This document shows positions 38,037 to 47,186 of a stretch of DNA of 64,000 bases, one piece after another (positions within the stretch are counted from its first letter, which is position 1; each line of letters starts with the position of its first letter). The stretch comes from Enterococcus phoeniculicola ATCC BAA-412 (GTDB lineage Bacteria; Bacillota; Bacilli; Lactobacillales; Enterococcaceae). The DNA is taken from assembly GCF_000407505.1 (NCBI RefSeq), contig NZ_ASWE01000001.1:617324-681323 (forward strand), given 5' to 3'. Below the pieces are notes generated by a model. It was not told the DNA's origin and searched no databases. It was given only the letters and a program-made list of their open reading frames with translations. Made by a program: the position numbers and the translations under genes.

Positions 38037-38327
38037 ATGGCTTACCTAGTTATTAGCATTACGACAATTGTCTTTCTTTTTTTTGTTGTGAAAGGAATAA
38101 AAAGCTGGCACAATCAAGTAAAGTATCCAATTGAAGAAACTTATGGATTAATTGTTGAAAAATATTCAAAAGAAATCGAAGGAATTCATTCCTATTCAAT
38201 TGTTTTTCAAGTGCGTGATTGTAACACAGTCTATCAAGTACCACACGAAGTCTATATTCATATAGACGTCCCTGTTAGAGGAGCTCTTCGTCATCAGGGA
38301 GAAAAATTTGTATCATTTGAAAAATAA
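38037..38327 (+). CDS. Small membrane-anchored protein (DUF2500-like)
   Basis: 96 residues. One N-terminal transmembrane helix (residues 3-20) precedes a soluble part with the pattern YGLIVEKY, YSIVFQVRDC, VPVRGALRHQGEKFVSFEK. The last segment resembles the end of DUF2500 proteins, small anchored beta-rich proteins of unknown role. GGAGAG lies upstream. It is monocistronic with a shared bidirectional terminator toward rpsN. Confidence 0.65.
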   Translation: MAYLVISITTIVFLFFVVKGIKSWHNQVKYPIEETYGLIVEKYSKEIEGIHSYSIVFQVRDCNTVYQVPHEVYIHIDVPVRGALRHQGEKFVSFEK

Positions 38328-38393
38328 AAACAGAAGCTGACAGCCACCTTCTCCTTTGTTTGAGAAAAAAGTGATGTTGACTTCTGTTTTTTT
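38326..38393. terminator. Bidirectional terminator between the DUF2500-like gene and rpsN
   Basis: AAAAACAGAAG (38326-38336) pairs with CTTCTGTTTTT (38381-38391), with A and T runs on the two sides, so it can serve both convergent genes. Confidence 0.75.
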
Positions 38394-38402
38394 ATCTCTC
38401 AG

Positions 38403-38672
38403 CTACCAGCTTGCTTTTGTCACGCCAGGCAACTGTCCTTTTAACGCTAATTCTCTAAATTGAATTCGGGACATGCCAAATTTTCTCATGTAGCCACGAG
38501 GCCGGCCATCAACCAAATCGCGATTTTTGAGACGTGTTGGATTCGCATTTAACGGAAGATTTCTTAGTCCTTCATAATCTTTTTTTGCTTTTAGTTCCAG
38601 CCTGATATCGGCATATTGCTCAATGAGCTGTTGCTGCTTTTGAAATTTTGCCATTTTCGATTTTTTCGCCAT
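38403..38672 (-). CDS. rpsN: Ribosomal protein S14, zinc-independent paralog
   Basis: 89 residues from the ATG at 38672, which has an AAGGAG site; the frame is open 51 bp further upstream without one. The start [15 protein letters not shown] and [34 protein letters not shown] are typical S14. The chain is the long form and has no CxxC zinc-binding pairs, unlike the 61-residue zinc S14 of the main ribosomal operon. Such paralogs replace the zinc form when zinc is scarce and are repressed by Zur; a near-consensus Zur box lies upstream. It is alone on its transcript. Confidence 0.93.
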   Translation of the reverse strand: MAKKSKMAKFQKQQQLIEQYADIRLELKAKKDYEGLRNLPLNANPTRLKNRDLVDGRPRGYMRKFGMSRIQFRELALKGQLPGVTKASW

Positions 38673-38716
38673 ATTTCTGCTCCTTATTTTTCGTGTCTGG
38701 CAAACAAATTGAGTGT

Positions 38717-38737
38717 AAATCAAAATTATTCCGATTT
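38717..38737 (-). promoter_or_regulatory. Zur box upstream of rpsN
   Basis: This 21-bp site matches the B. subtilis Zur palindrome in 18 of 20 defined positions: AAATC and GATTT half-sites around an AT-rich centre. The outer bases extend it to the perfect pair GTAAATC/GATTTAC (38715-38739). It lies just downstream of or overlapping the -10 box. Confidence 0.72.
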
Positions 38738-38745
38738 ACTAATTT

Positions 38746-38774
38746 AATTTATCACTTGATGCAAAAAAATGCAA
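38746..38774 (-). promoter_or_regulatory. Promoter of rpsN
   Basis: On the minus strand TTGCAT, 17 bp, TAAATT. A second option is shifted 10 bp (TTGCAT, 17 bp, TAGTAA), which places the -10 inside the Zur box. Confidence 0.5.
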
Positions 38775-38883
38775 TGAACTTGTTTTAGATAGAGCTATTA
38801 AGTAAAAAAATAGAAAAAGAAGACAGGTGGCAGTTTATCGAAAAGATTGTTCGTTCTATTAAGTTCTTCACGTGACAAATTTT

Positions 38884-38912
38884 TTGTTTTAAAACTGATT
38901 TTAACGTACACT
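38884..38912 (+). promoter_or_regulatory. Promoter of the zinc-type oxidoreductase gene
   Basis: TTGTTT at 38884-38889, 17-bp spacer, TACACT at 38907-38912. Confidence 0.65.
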
Positions 38913-38936
38913 AAAGCAAAAGGAGTGTGAGATTTC

Positions 38937-39875
38937 ATGAAACGATTTGCAATAAATGATTATGGAAAAGCAAGTGAAGTATTTGAAGTCATCGATGCAC
39001 AGCCAAGAGACGTTTCAGAGGAACATATTCGTGTGAACATTGAAGCCTTTGGTATCAACCCTTACGATATTGGTGTTAGGAGTGGAGGAATGAAACAGAT
39101 TCGTTCCGTAAATTTTCCATACGTTTTAGGTCATGATGGTACAGGAATCGTCACAGAAACTGGCAGCCAAGTAACAGATTTTCAGGTGGGAGATGCGGTC
39201 ATTATCTATCCTATTTCTGGTACTTATGGAGAAGAGGTTGTTCTACCTGCCAAAAAAGCGGTGAAAAGACCGGAAAGTATGTCAATTTCAGAAGCTGCGG
39301 GATTACCTACTGTAGGAATAACTGCCTATAATATCCTTCATCAGCTCTTAAAGGTGGCAAAAGAATCGGTGGTGATGATCCAAGGAGCCTCAGGTGGTGT
39401 TGGTTCGATGCTTGTTCAGTTATTAAAGGCAAATGGCAACTACGTGTTAGCGAGTGCCTCTTCTAAAAATGAAGAGCTAGTAAAACATTTGGGAGCAGAT
39501 GAGTTTGTCGCGTATGATATAGAGGATGCAGGTGTTGTTTTTTCCAATCGTGCAGACATTGTCATTGATGCGACAAAAGGCAGCCGCTCGGCAAAAAGTG
39601 GCATGGCCATTCTAAAAGAGAATGGAACGTATGTTGCACTAAACAGTATTCCTGAAGAAAAAGAGCGTACAAAAGAGGGAACGTATATCTTTTTCCAAAC
39701 AAAGAAAGAGTATCTTGACAAAGAGGCATTTGAGGCGCTAACCACTCTTTATAAAAATAATCAACTAGAAATCAACATTGCTGAGGTTTTACCATTTACA
39801 CTTGCCAGTGTCATAAAAGCGCATGAAGAAATCGAAGGGCATCCTTCTGCTGGAAAAATAGTGATTCAAAAATAA
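38937..39875 (+). CDS. NADP-dependent quinone/alcohol oxidoreductase (MDR family)
   Basis: 312 residues. An N-terminal GroES-like domain is followed by a Rossmann fold with QGASGGVGSMLVQLL near residue 147. The Cys/His zinc ligands of alcohol dehydrogenases are missing, so it belongs to the zinc-free quinone oxidoreductase (QOR-like) branch. The C-terminus HPSAGKIVIQ is typical. It would reduce quinones or enones with NADPH. An AAAGGAG site and a good promoter precede it. A small gene of unknown role follows after 21 bp and is probably co-transcribed. Confidence 0.88.
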   Translation: MKRFAINDYGKASEVFEVIDAQPRDVSEEHIRVNIEAFGINPYDIGVRSGGMKQIRSVNFPYVLGHDGTGIVTETGSQVTDFQVGDAVIIYPISGTYGEEVVLPAKKAVKRPESMSISEAAGLPTVGITAYNILHQLLKVAKESVVMIQGASGGVGSMLVQLLKANGNYVLASASSKNEELVKHLGADEFVAYDIEDAGVVFSNRADIVIDATKGSRSAKSGMAILKENGTYVALNSIPEEKERTKEGTYIFFQTKKEYLDKEAFEALTTLYKNNQLEINIAEVLPFTLASVIKAHEEIEGHPSAGKIVIQK

Positions 39876-39896
39876 AGTAAAGATTGAGGATGTGCG

Positions 39897-40211
39897 ATGG
39901 ATAGACAGACTTGGGACCTATTAAGAGAAAACTTTGAAGAACAAGAATTTATTGGAACAGGTCATTATCGATTACGTGAAATAGGTAATAATCTCTATGA
40001 AATGGCGTATCTGGTCTTTGGACCTTGTGGGGATAAAACCTATCATCCACAGATTACTTTGCGTGTAGGAGAGAGAATAGAGCCTTTAAAGATGATTGAT
40101 ACCGAAGTGGTTCCTAATGTGCGCTTGTCTTTTTTAGATGAGCCCGAAAAAGTGCAGCAGGCGTTAGATAAGCTAACCGAACAATTTTTTTATGCGAAAA
40201 AATTAGAATAA
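39897..40211 (+). CDS. Small conserved-looking protein of unknown function
   Basis: 104 residues; I do not recognise the family. It is a soluble, acidic-to-neutral protein with no signal peptide or membrane helix, beginning MDRQTWDLLRENFEEQEF and rich in charged residues. GAGG precedes the ATG and the gene lies 21 bp after the MDR gene, so the pair is likely an operon. A terminator follows directly. Regular codon use and the ribosome site support a real gene. Confidence 0.65.
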   Translation: MDRQTWDLLRENFEEQEFIGTGHYRLREIGNNLYEMAYLVFGPCGDKTYHPQITLRVGERIEPLKMIDTEVVPNVRLSFLDEPEKVQQALDKLTEQFFYAKKLE

Positions 40212-40243
40212 AAGAAATGCCTGATGAAGGTGTTTCTTTTTTT
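40211..40243 (+). terminator. Terminator after the small gene
   Basis: AAAGAAA (40211-40217) pairs with TTTCTTT (40233-40239), with further inner G-C and G-T pairs, followed by four more T. Confidence 0.7.
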
Positions 40244-40581
40244 GTAAATAAAAATAAATAAATGCGCCTTTTTTGATTGTAAGTCATAATCAGTATGCAG
40301 AATAAAAAAACAAGAAAAATACCCAAGTAAATGATAAAATGAGTAACAAACGAATAAAAAAATACATTCCAATACTCTTTCTTTAAAAAGCATGGTACAT
40401 TTAATGAGAGACGAATTTTAATAAATATTTAATATTCATTTTTTGAAAGGGATACCATTTTTGACAGTCTTTCTTGTTTGTCGAAAAACAATCGTTATCC
40501 AGTGGGTCTTGATTGCAATCACTAAAAAAAACATGGTAAAGTAATTCAGCTAACTGAAAATGCACGAAGGATGTGTCTGAA
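40244..40581. other. AT-rich intergenic region upstream of the YhgE/Pip gene
   Basis: No gene is visible. A candidate promoter is TTGCAA (40513-40518), 18 bp, TAAAGT (40537-40542) with TG before the -10. A TTGACA at 40459-40464 has no matching -10. An imperfect repeat GACAGTC/TTTGTC lies beside it. Confidence 0.4.
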
Positions 40582-43287
40582 ATGAATCATATTAAAAATA
40601 CCTTTAAATTATACATACTAGACTGGAAACGAATTTTTAAAAACCCGATTGCCACTCTTTTAATTATTGCGCTGATGATAATTCCATCATTATATGCGTG
40701 GTTTAATATCAAAGCTTTATGGGATCCATATTCAAATACTGGGGAGTTACCCATTGCGGTATACAGTGCCGATCAGCCTACGAGTTTTCAAGGAAAAGAA
40801 GTGGCTATAGGTGATGAGGTCATGAAAACTCTTCATACAAACAAGCAGTTAGGCTGGCAGTTTGTGGATTCTAAAAAAGAGTTGGATGAAGGGGTTAAAT
40901 CTGGAAAATATTATGCAGGTATTTACTTGCCAAAAGATTTTTCAAAAGACCTGTTAAGCTTTACTACAGGAGAAATAAAGAAACCAACCATTGACTATTC
41001 AATCAACGAAAAAATAAATGCTATTGCACCAAAGATTGCAGATAAGGGAGCGACTTCTCTGCAAAGCCAGATCACAGATGAATTTATTAAGACAGCAAGC
41101 TCTTCTTTAATTAAGGTTTTTAATGAGATTGGGTACGATTTGGACAGTAACCTTGTAAGTATTACAAAAATGAAAAACATGATTCTTTCTACAGATGAAA
41201 ATTTAGATACGATTGATGGCTACACCAAACAAGTTATTGAGTTAAATAATAAGATGCCTGAGTTGAAAGAAAAGCTGGCAAAAGCCAATGAGTTTGTAGA
41301 GTATATTCCTAAAGTAGATGAAATGGGCGAGAAACTCGTTGCCTTGAATGATAAGATGCCTCAAATTAAGGAACAAGCCTCTATTATTTTAACCTTACAG
41401 GAAAAGATTCCTGAAATTCAAAATGCGGGAAAACAACTAGCTGAGGTGGATAGCGATTTTGACTCCATCGAACAAACGATGAACGAAGGAATTGATGAAG
41501 CAAAATCAGGACTAAAAATTATTCAGCAAGTGCAAACGGCATTGCCGGATATTAAAGAGTTGGGAAATAAAGCCAATGATTTAGCTGGAACAACCAAAGA
41601 TGGGGCACAACAGTTGAAAGATGCATTACCAACGATTTCAACAAGTGTACAGCTTACACTAGATTCAATCGGAGACGTGGCAACAACGACCTCTTCTTTA
41701 GCGGCAACGATTCGAGAAGCAGTCTCAGACAATCAGTTGACTCCTGAAGAAAAGACGGCAATTAAAGAAGCGTTGCAAAATTTCTCAAATAATTTAGCTG
41801 CGCAACAAACCGCGCTGACTAACCTAGCACAATTTTTAACAAATTTACAAACAAGTGCAGGCAATTCTGATTTGCAAGGGATTATTGATCAAGTAAACCA
41901 AATGAATAGCCATGTGGGCACATTAAAAGATAGAATTGATGATTTATATGGAAAAGTCGATTCATTGAGCGTAGCGGAATTTGAAGCATTTTTACAAAGT
42001 ATTGAAACAGCTGCTAATCAAGTGGCGAGCGATGTAAATGCAATTAATGTTAGCCAAATTACAGCGACAATTGAAAGTGTCTTAACAAAGTTAATTAGTA
42101 CCATTGATACAGCGCAAGGACTATTGACAGATGCCCAACAAATCGACTTTGCTTCTCTTTTATCATCTACGGAAAAGACCGTCAGCAATGCGATTGATAT
42201 TTTAGAGAAATACCAAAAACAATTGCCTGCGATTCGTCAAGAAATCCATGATGCAAACACCATGCTAAATGGTCATATGGATGAGATTGTGAATGGGATT
42301 AACAAGGGTGCAGACTTATACAACAATGAATTGCCTATTTTAGAAGAAAAGCTTGGGTTAGCCGCAAACTTCATTAAAAACGACTGGCCTGACTTAGAAA
42401 AAGAAATCACTAGCACATTAAAAACAGTGGATGAAAAAATGCCGATGGTTGAAAGTGCCTTAACCAAAGCGACTGACTTAATTAATAATGATTGGCCAAG
42501 TATTAAAACAGGAATCCAAAAAGCAGCGAAAGCCATTCGTAAAGGTGAAAGCGAAGTGGATCTTGGTCAAGTTATTAAGTTGTTGAAGCTTGATGCGAAT
42601 AAAGAAAGTGACTTCTTCACAAAACCTGTGGACCTGCATACAAATGAGCTATACCCAATTGCCAACAACGGTTCAGCAAGCACGCCATTTTACACAGCGC
42701 TTTGTTTATGGGTAGGGGCCGTGTTATTTTCAAGTATCGCAACTACGGATTACTTCTTAAAGGAAAAAGACAAACTAAAATACAGCAAACGTGAACAATT
42801 CTCTGCACGCATGCTGACTTTCCTAACCATGGGACTAGCACAAGGATTAATCGTTACCTTAGGAAATTACTTCTTGCTTGGAGTAGATGTCCGTCAGCCT
42901 GTCTATAGTGTTCTTTTTGGCTTATTAATTGCCTTGTCCTTTATGATGATGGTCTACGTACTTGTGGCACTCTTTGGAAATGTCGGAAAAGGGATTGCAA
43001 TCATTATCCTTGTATTGTCTATCTCAGGTGGTGGCGGAAACTACCCAATTCAAGTTTCTGGGAAGTTCTTCCAAATGATTAACCCCTTCTTGCCATTTAC
43101 CCATGCAGTAAACCTTCTGAGGGAATCTGCAGGAGGAATCTATTGGCCAAATGCAACAAAGGATATCTGGATTATGTTTCTTCTAATGATTGTCTTTGGC
43201 ATAGTTGGTACATGGCTCTATCCTTATATTGAAGTACAAACGAAGAAATTAACGAAAGTCTCTCATGAAAGTCATATTTTCCATTAA
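40582..43287 (+). CDS. YhgE/Pip-domain membrane protein
   Basis: 901 residues from the ATG at 40582; AAGGA is well spaced for it, whereas a GTG at 40573 is too close. The first helix lies at about 20-38 (YhgE N-terminal domain, [21 protein letters not shown]). A very long external alpha-helical region follows, with repeated motifs such as [21 protein letters not shown]. About six membrane helices close the protein from about residue 700. Relatives include the lactococcal phage infection protein Pip and ESX/type VII-linked proteins. It is probably an ABC-2-like membrane protein; its role in this strain is unknown. Confidence 0.88.
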   Translation: MNHIKNTFKLYILDWKRIFKNPIATLLIIALMIIPSLYAWFNIKALWDPYSNTGELPIAVYSADQPTSFQGKEVAIGDEVMKTLHTNKQLGWQFVDSKKELDEGVKSGKYYAGIYLPKDFSKDLLSFTTGEIKKPTIDYSINEKINAIAPKIADKGATSLQSQITDEFIKTASSSLIKVFNEIGYDLDSNLVSITKMKNMILSTDENLDTIDGYTKQVIELNNKMPELKEKLAKANEFVEYIPKVDEMGEKLVALNDKMPQIKEQASIILTLQEKIPEIQNAGKQLAEVDSDFDSIEQTMNEGIDEAKSGLKIIQQVQTALPDIKELGNKANDLAGTTKDGAQQLKDALPTISTSVQLTLDSIGDVATTTSSLAATIREAVSDNQLTPEEKTAIKEALQNFSNNLAAQQTALTNLAQFLTNLQTSAGNSDLQGIIDQVNQMNSHVGTLKDRIDDLYGKVDSLSVAEFEAFLQSIETAANQVASDVNAINVSQITATIESVLTKLISTIDTAQGLLTDAQQIDFASLLSSTEKTVSNAIDILEKYQKQLPAIRQEIHDANTMLNGHMDEIVNGINKGADLYNNELPILEEKLGLAANFIKNDWPDLEKEITSTLKTVDEKMPMVESALTKATDLINNDWPSIKTGIQKAAKAIRKGESEVDLGQVIKLLKLDANKESDFFTKPVDLHTNELYPIANNGSASTPFYTALCLWVGAVLFSSIATTDYFLKEKDKLKYSKREQFSARMLTFLTMGLAQGLIVTLGNYFLLGVDVRQPVYSVLFGLLIALSFMMMVYVLVALFGNVGKGIAIIILVLSISGGGGNYPIQVSGKFFQMINPFLPFTHAVNLLRESAGGIYWPNATKDIWIMFLLMIVFGIVGTWLYPYIEVQTKKLTKVSHESHIFH

Positions 43288-43305
43288 TTCAATTGAATAG
43301 AGCAT

Positions 43306-43349
43306 CCCTTGAATATTCATCGATAAGATAAATATTCAAGGGGTTTTTT
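43306..43349 (+). terminator. Terminator of the YhgE/Pip gene
   Basis: Perfect 12-bp stem (43306-43317 with 43331-43342) followed by GTTTTTTG. Confidence 0.88.
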
Positions 43350-43369
43350 GTATTCGTAAAAAAATTAAC

Positions 43370-43398
43370 TAGACGAAAGAACATATGTTCGATAAAAT
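43370..43398 (+). promoter_or_regulatory. Promoter with LexA-type box upstream of the radical SAM gene
   Basis: TAGACG at 43370-43375, 17-bp spacer, TAAAAT at 43393-43398. Inside the spacer, 43378-43391 reads AGAACATATGTTCG, which matches the Gram-positive LexA (SOS) box CGAACRNRYGTTYG in 13 of 14 positions. Its core GAACATATGTTC is a perfect palindrome. This is an ideal repressor position. Confidence 0.68.
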
Positions 43399-43424
43399 GA
43401 AAGTGGAAAGCGGGAGGTGCAGAG

Positions 43425-44309
43425 ATGGAATGGATAAAAGCGAAAACATTATTGCAGAAAGTTTCATTTGATGGTCAGTTATGGTTTGGTATTGATTATG
43501 TAATGAATCTCTATAAAGGATGCAACCACCGCTGTATCTATTGTGACAGCCGCAGTGAGAAATATTTTATTGAAGACTTCAATCGGGTTCGAGGAAAAGA
43601 GCATACAGCAGGAATCTTACAATATGAATTGAAAAAAAATAAATGTGGCGTGATAAATTTGGGGGCAATGTCAGATGCATATAATGCGGAGGAATTAAGA
43701 AATGGATTAACAAGGACTGCACTTCAGCAGATTTATGAATATGGGTATGGTCTTTCCATAGAAACAAAAAGTAATCAGATTGTTCGAGATATTGAGCTGA
43801 TAAAAAAGATTCAAGAACGTGCGTCAGCCTGTATTAAGCTTTCGATTACGACAATAGATGATTCTCTAGCAAAAGTAATTGAGCCGGGTGTTTGTCCGTC
43901 ATCTAAGCGCTTTGAAGCTATTCAAATGTTGAGTCAGGCTGGAATTTATACAGGCGTCTTAGTTACGCCTGTCCTTCCATTTATTACAGATACACCAGAG
44001 AATATTCGAGGACTTGTGAGAAAAGCGTATGAGAGTGGTGCAAAATTTATTTATGCACAGTTTGGTATGACTCTTAGAGATCGACAAAGAACGTATTATT
44101 ATGAAAAGCTTGAACAATCATTTCCAGGTTTAGTGGCGCAATACAAGAAAACCTATGGTGCTACCTATGGCTGTACATCGCCAAGATGCAAAGAGCTATC
44201 ATTTCTGTTTGCTGAAGAGTGTGAAAAATACGGGTTGCTCTATAAAATGACAGATATTGTCGCTGATTGTCCAAAAAAGAAAGAAGACGAACAGCTGACA
44301 CTTTTTTAA
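43425..44309 (+). CDS. Radical SAM protein, SPL (spore photoproduct lyase-like) family
   Basis: 294 residues. The [4Fe-4S] cluster motif reads CNHRCIYC near residues 31-38 (Cx3Cx2C), in the context LYKGCNHRCIYCDSRS. This class is annotated as SPL-family or Rv2578c-like radical SAM. The C-terminus has Cys-rich CTSPRC and a DCPKKK tail. Spore photoproduct lyase reverses a UV lesion in Bacillus, but this organism does not sporulate, so a different DNA or RNA substrate is likely. The LexA-type box in its promoter suggests DNA-damage control. GGGAGG precedes the ATG. Confidence 0.87.
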   Translation: MEWIKAKTLLQKVSFDGQLWFGIDYVMNLYKGCNHRCIYCDSRSEKYFIEDFNRVRGKEHTAGILQYELKKNKCGVINLGAMSDAYNAEELRNGLTRTALQQIYEYGYGLSIETKSNQIVRDIELIKKIQERASACIKLSITTIDDSLAKVIEPGVCPSSKRFEAIQMLSQAGIYTGVLVTPVLPFITDTPENIRGLVRKAYESGAKFIYAQFGMTLRDRQRTYYYEKLEQSFPGLVAQYKKTYGATYGCTSPRCKELSFLFAEECEKYGLLYKMTDIVADCPKKKEDEQLTLF

Positions 44310-44415
44310 ATAGTTGCAAAAAAGAATAGACTAGTCACCACATAAAAAAGTTGTCCTTTTTCTTTGACTGTCAACGTGATAGACTAAAAAGAAAATAAAA
44401 AAAAGAGGATTTTAT

Positions 44416-46068
44416 ATGCCGACTATACTATTTATTCTGTCACTTATTATCGTTGTTATCATTATATTGATAGGACTCGAAATTTTTAACCGAATAAAAT
44501 TGAGAAAAGATGTTCAGCAAAGATGGGGGAAACAACCACGCCAGCCACGATTTGATAAGGAAGAAAGCCTGAAAGAAGCATGGCAGTCTGCTAGTGATTA
44601 TCAGGAGTTTGAAAGTGAAGTCGATGATATTACCTGGTATGATTTGGATATGTTTGCAGTATTTGAATTAATTAATGGGACCTATTCAAGTACGGGTTCA
44701 GAGGCATTGTATCAGAGATTAAGAAATTACAATTTTAGTCAAAAAGAAAATCAAACCATGGAGACCCTTATACAATTTTATGAAGAACAACCAAAGATTC
44801 GAGAAGAAATTCAATATCATTTTGCTAGATTAGGGAAAAAAGACCATAACTTTGTCAAACAATACTTATCAGATGCGAAATCTAAGGAGATTGCTAATCA
44901 ATGGCTTTATATTTGTCTAGGTGTCCTGCCTTTTGTAGGGCTTGGTCTTGTATTTGTTCAGCCGATGGTGGGGATTCTTACAATTTTAGGATCGGTTTGT
45001 TTTAATACGATATACTATTTTATAAAAAAACAAATGCTGGAAACAGAGTTGAACAGCATGAGTTATCTGGTACAGACAATCTCAACAGCCAATGCGGTGG
45101 CAAAGCTTGATACACCATTAAAAAGTCAGCTAACCGAGCAGCTGCATGCACTAAAAAATATTCCCAAATTTGGTTTTGCCTTTCGTGTCAAAGGAAACAG
45201 TGAGGCAGAAATGATTTTTGATTACGTCAATATCATGTTTATGCTTCCATTTATCTCGTATCATTATGTACTTAGTCATCTAGAAAAAAATCAGGAAAAA
45301 GCGAAACAATTGTGGGATATTCTTGGGCAGTTTGAAGTAGCAGCAGCTGTCTTAAATTTTCGTACCTATATGCCGATTACCAGTCAGCCAAAATTTGCAG
45401 AAGGCGGTGTGAAATCAGAAGGAATCTATCATCCATTATTAACGCAAGCTGTCATGAACGATGTGGATTGGCAAGCAAACACGCTGGTTACCGGTTCAAA
45501 TGCTTCTGGAAAATCGACCTATGTAAAAAGTGTCGCTATCAGCTGTATTCTGGCGCAGACGATTCAAACGGCTGTTGCGGAAAGTTTTCGTATACAACCA
45601 GGACATGTGCTGACCTCAATGGCGGTTGAGGACGATTTATTTGAGGGTGACAGCTACTTTGTTGCGGAAATTAAATCAATTAAGCGCGTGCTTGATAAAG
45701 CTTCAACCAATGAGCGATGTTATTGTTTTGTAGACGAGATTTTAAAAGGAACCAATACAATTGAACGGATTTCAGCATCTGCTAGCGTGGTTGACTGGCT
45801 CAACCAGTATCCTTCATTGGCGTTTGTTGCGACTCACGATATTGAGCTAACAGAAATACTTAAAAATAGCTGTGAAAATGTCCACTTTGAAGAACAGGTA
45901 ACTGAGGAACAAGGGATTACTTTTGACTACAAGCTTCGACAAGGCCCTTCCAAGACTCGTAATGCTATTCAACTTCTTCAAGTGATGAATTATCCTAAAG
46001 AGGTAGTGAGACGGGCAAAAGACGAAGCAGAGGGATTTGATCAGACAAGACAGTGGACGATTTTCTAA
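44416..46068 (+). CDS. Membrane-anchored MutS-like ATPase
   Basis: 550 residues. One transmembrane helix lies at residues 3-22 and two more at about 160-200. The C-terminal third is a MutS domain V ATPase: Walker A TGSNASGKSTYVKS near residue 362, Walker B region CFVDEILKGTNTIERISAS near residue 437, and FVATHDIEL. The mismatch-recognition, connector and clamp domains of MutS are absent. It is therefore not a mismatch repair protein in the usual sense; such short membrane MutS-like proteins occur in Firmicutes without known function. AGAGGA precedes the ATG. Confidence 0.85.
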   Translation: MPTILFILSLIIVVIIILIGLEIFNRIKLRKDVQQRWGKQPRQPRFDKEESLKEAWQSASDYQEFESEVDDITWYDLDMFAVFELINGTYSSTGSEALYQRLRNYNFSQKENQTMETLIQFYEEQPKIREEIQYHFARLGKKDHNFVKQYLSDAKSKEIANQWLYICLGVLPFVGLGLVFVQPMVGILTILGSVCFNTIYYFIKKQMLETELNSMSYLVQTISTANAVAKLDTPLKSQLTEQLHALKNIPKFGFAFRVKGNSEAEMIFDYVNIMFMLPFISYHYVLSHLEKNQEKAKQLWDILGQFEVAAAVLNFRTYMPITSQPKFAEGGVKSEGIYHPLLTQAVMNDVDWQANTLVTGSNASGKSTYVKSVAISCILAQTIQTAVAESFRIQPGHVLTSMAVEDDLFEGDSYFVAEIKSIKRVLDKASTNERCYCFVDEILKGTNTIERISASASVVDWLNQYPSLAFVATHDIELTEILKNSCENVHFEEQVTEEQGITFDYKLRQGPSKTRNAIQLLQVMNYPKEVVRRAKDEAEGFDQTRQWTIF

Positions 46069-46126
46069 GGAATATTAGAAAATCGGCTTTGATTTCAAAT
46101 ATAAATAAGCAACTACCTGAAGCGTT

Positions 46127-46177
46127 TATAAAAGACGAGGCAGCTATCTGCATTTGATAGCTGCCTCGTCTTTTATA
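46127..46177. terminator. Bidirectional terminator, 22-bp perfect inverted repeat
   Basis: Arms 46127-46148 and 46156-46177 are perfect complements with a 7-base loop. A and T runs in the arms allow use in both directions, between the convergent MutS-like and RpiR-type genes. Confidence 0.85.
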
Positions 46178-46246
46178 GACTACGTCAATTGATTGTCCCA
46201 TTTTTTATTATGGGAAGTTTACGCATGCTGTTCTCTTTTTACTACG

Positions 46247-47014
46247 CTAGATATTTTTAGTTAAACGCACACGCTTTGCAATTTTTTCGATGAGTAACAA
46301 TGCAGGCAGTTGTGAGGTTAACTCTATCGTCTGCTCTTTATTGCTACTGGATTTATAGATGGTTTCTCGAGTAATGTAATAAGGAATCGTTAAATCTGAA
46401 AGTCGACTAATGGTTGATTTTTCAGTATTTGTAATGGAAATAATGGCGCAGCCTTTTGTATTGAGTCGTTTTAGATAATGAATGATTTCATTTGTTTCCC
46501 CAGTAACGGAGAGAGCAATGATACACGTTTTCTTTAAAATATCCTCTGGAAACCATTGGATTGGATAATTTGAAGGATCCTCTATGCGTAAAGCTGTCTG
46601 AGAAAGGTTGGTAAAATAGAGCGTTCCATATTCTGCAATCGTTTCTGATGAGCCTGAGCCTAAAAATAAAACTAGGTCTTTATCTAGAAGAATATCTACG
46701 GCTTCTTGAATTTTGTTTGATAAAAACGGCTGATTTAAGCGTGTGAGAAAGTCCATGTATTGCGATTCATCACTATCAGAAATTTGTGTGTTAGTAAGAG
46801 AATCTTCATAGAGTCTCAGTTTTACCTGAAATTCTTTATAGCCGTTACATTCAAATTTCTGACAAAAGCGGGCAATGCTCGCTGTGCTTGTATGTGTCTG
46901 AAAAGCAAGCTCCTTTATTTTCATTCGAGCGGCTTCTTTTAAGTGATGCGCAACATAATGATAAATTTCATCTTCTAAAGGACTCAATTCAGGAACATAG
47001 TCTAAAAATAACAT
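46247..47014 (-). CDS. RpiR/MurR-family transcriptional regulator
   Basis: 255 residues. The N-terminal HTH_6 domain reads KIKELAFQTHTSTASIARFCQKF at about 33-56. A SIS sugar-phosphate binding domain follows (LVLFLGSGSSETIAEYGTLYF near residue 112, IIALSVTGETNEIIHYLK near residue 170). It probably senses a sugar phosphate and controls the divergent 6-phospho-beta-glucosidase and PTS EIIC genes. A GGAGGG ribosome site precedes the ATG. Confidence 0.9.
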   Translation of the reverse strand: MLFLDYVPELSPLEDEIYHYVAHHLKEAARMKIKELAFQTHTSTASIARFCQKFECNGYKEFQVKLRLYEDSLTNTQISDSDESQYMDFLTRLNQPFLSNKIQEAVDILLDKDLVLFLGSGSSETIAEYGTLYFTNLSQTALRIEDPSNYPIQWFPEDILKKTCIIALSVTGETNEIIHYLKRLNTKGCAIISITNTEKSTISRLSDLTIPYYITRETIYKSSSNKEQTIELTSQLPALLLIEKIAKRVRLTKNI

Positions 47015-47093
47015 GGTTCACCCTTCCCTCCTTTTTGACACAACTTGAAACATTTTTGGTACATTTGACAAGTAAAGGGCATTTAGACAACTC

Positions 47094-47112
47094 AAAGTCA
47101 ATGCCACTTTGA
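47094..47112. promoter_or_regulatory. Inverted repeat in the RpiR/GH1 intergenic region
   Basis: CAAAGT and ACTTTG form a perfect 6-bp inverted repeat with a 7-bp centre. It is a candidate operator for the divergent RpiR-type regulator. Confidence 0.35.
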
Positions 47113-47145
47113 AATAAAAACAGGTGATATACTTCATTATAGAGT

Positions 47146-47160
47146 TTGAAAACGCATTCT
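47146..47160 (+). promoter_or_regulatory. cre site upstream of the GH1-PTS operon
   Basis: TTGAAAACGCATTCT matches WTGNAANCGNWNNCW at all defined positions and lies 27 bp before the GH1 start codon. Confidence 0.72.
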
Positions 47161-47186
47161 GCAAGACGTTGAGGAGGAGGACGAAT

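Noticed and set aside
40459-40464. TTGACA as a strong promoter for the YhgE/Pip gene
   Set aside because: No -10 hexamer is found at 16-18 bp spacing.
44416-46068. Annotation as mismatch repair protein MutS
   Set aside because: Only the ATPase domain matches; recognition domains are missing and membrane helices are present.
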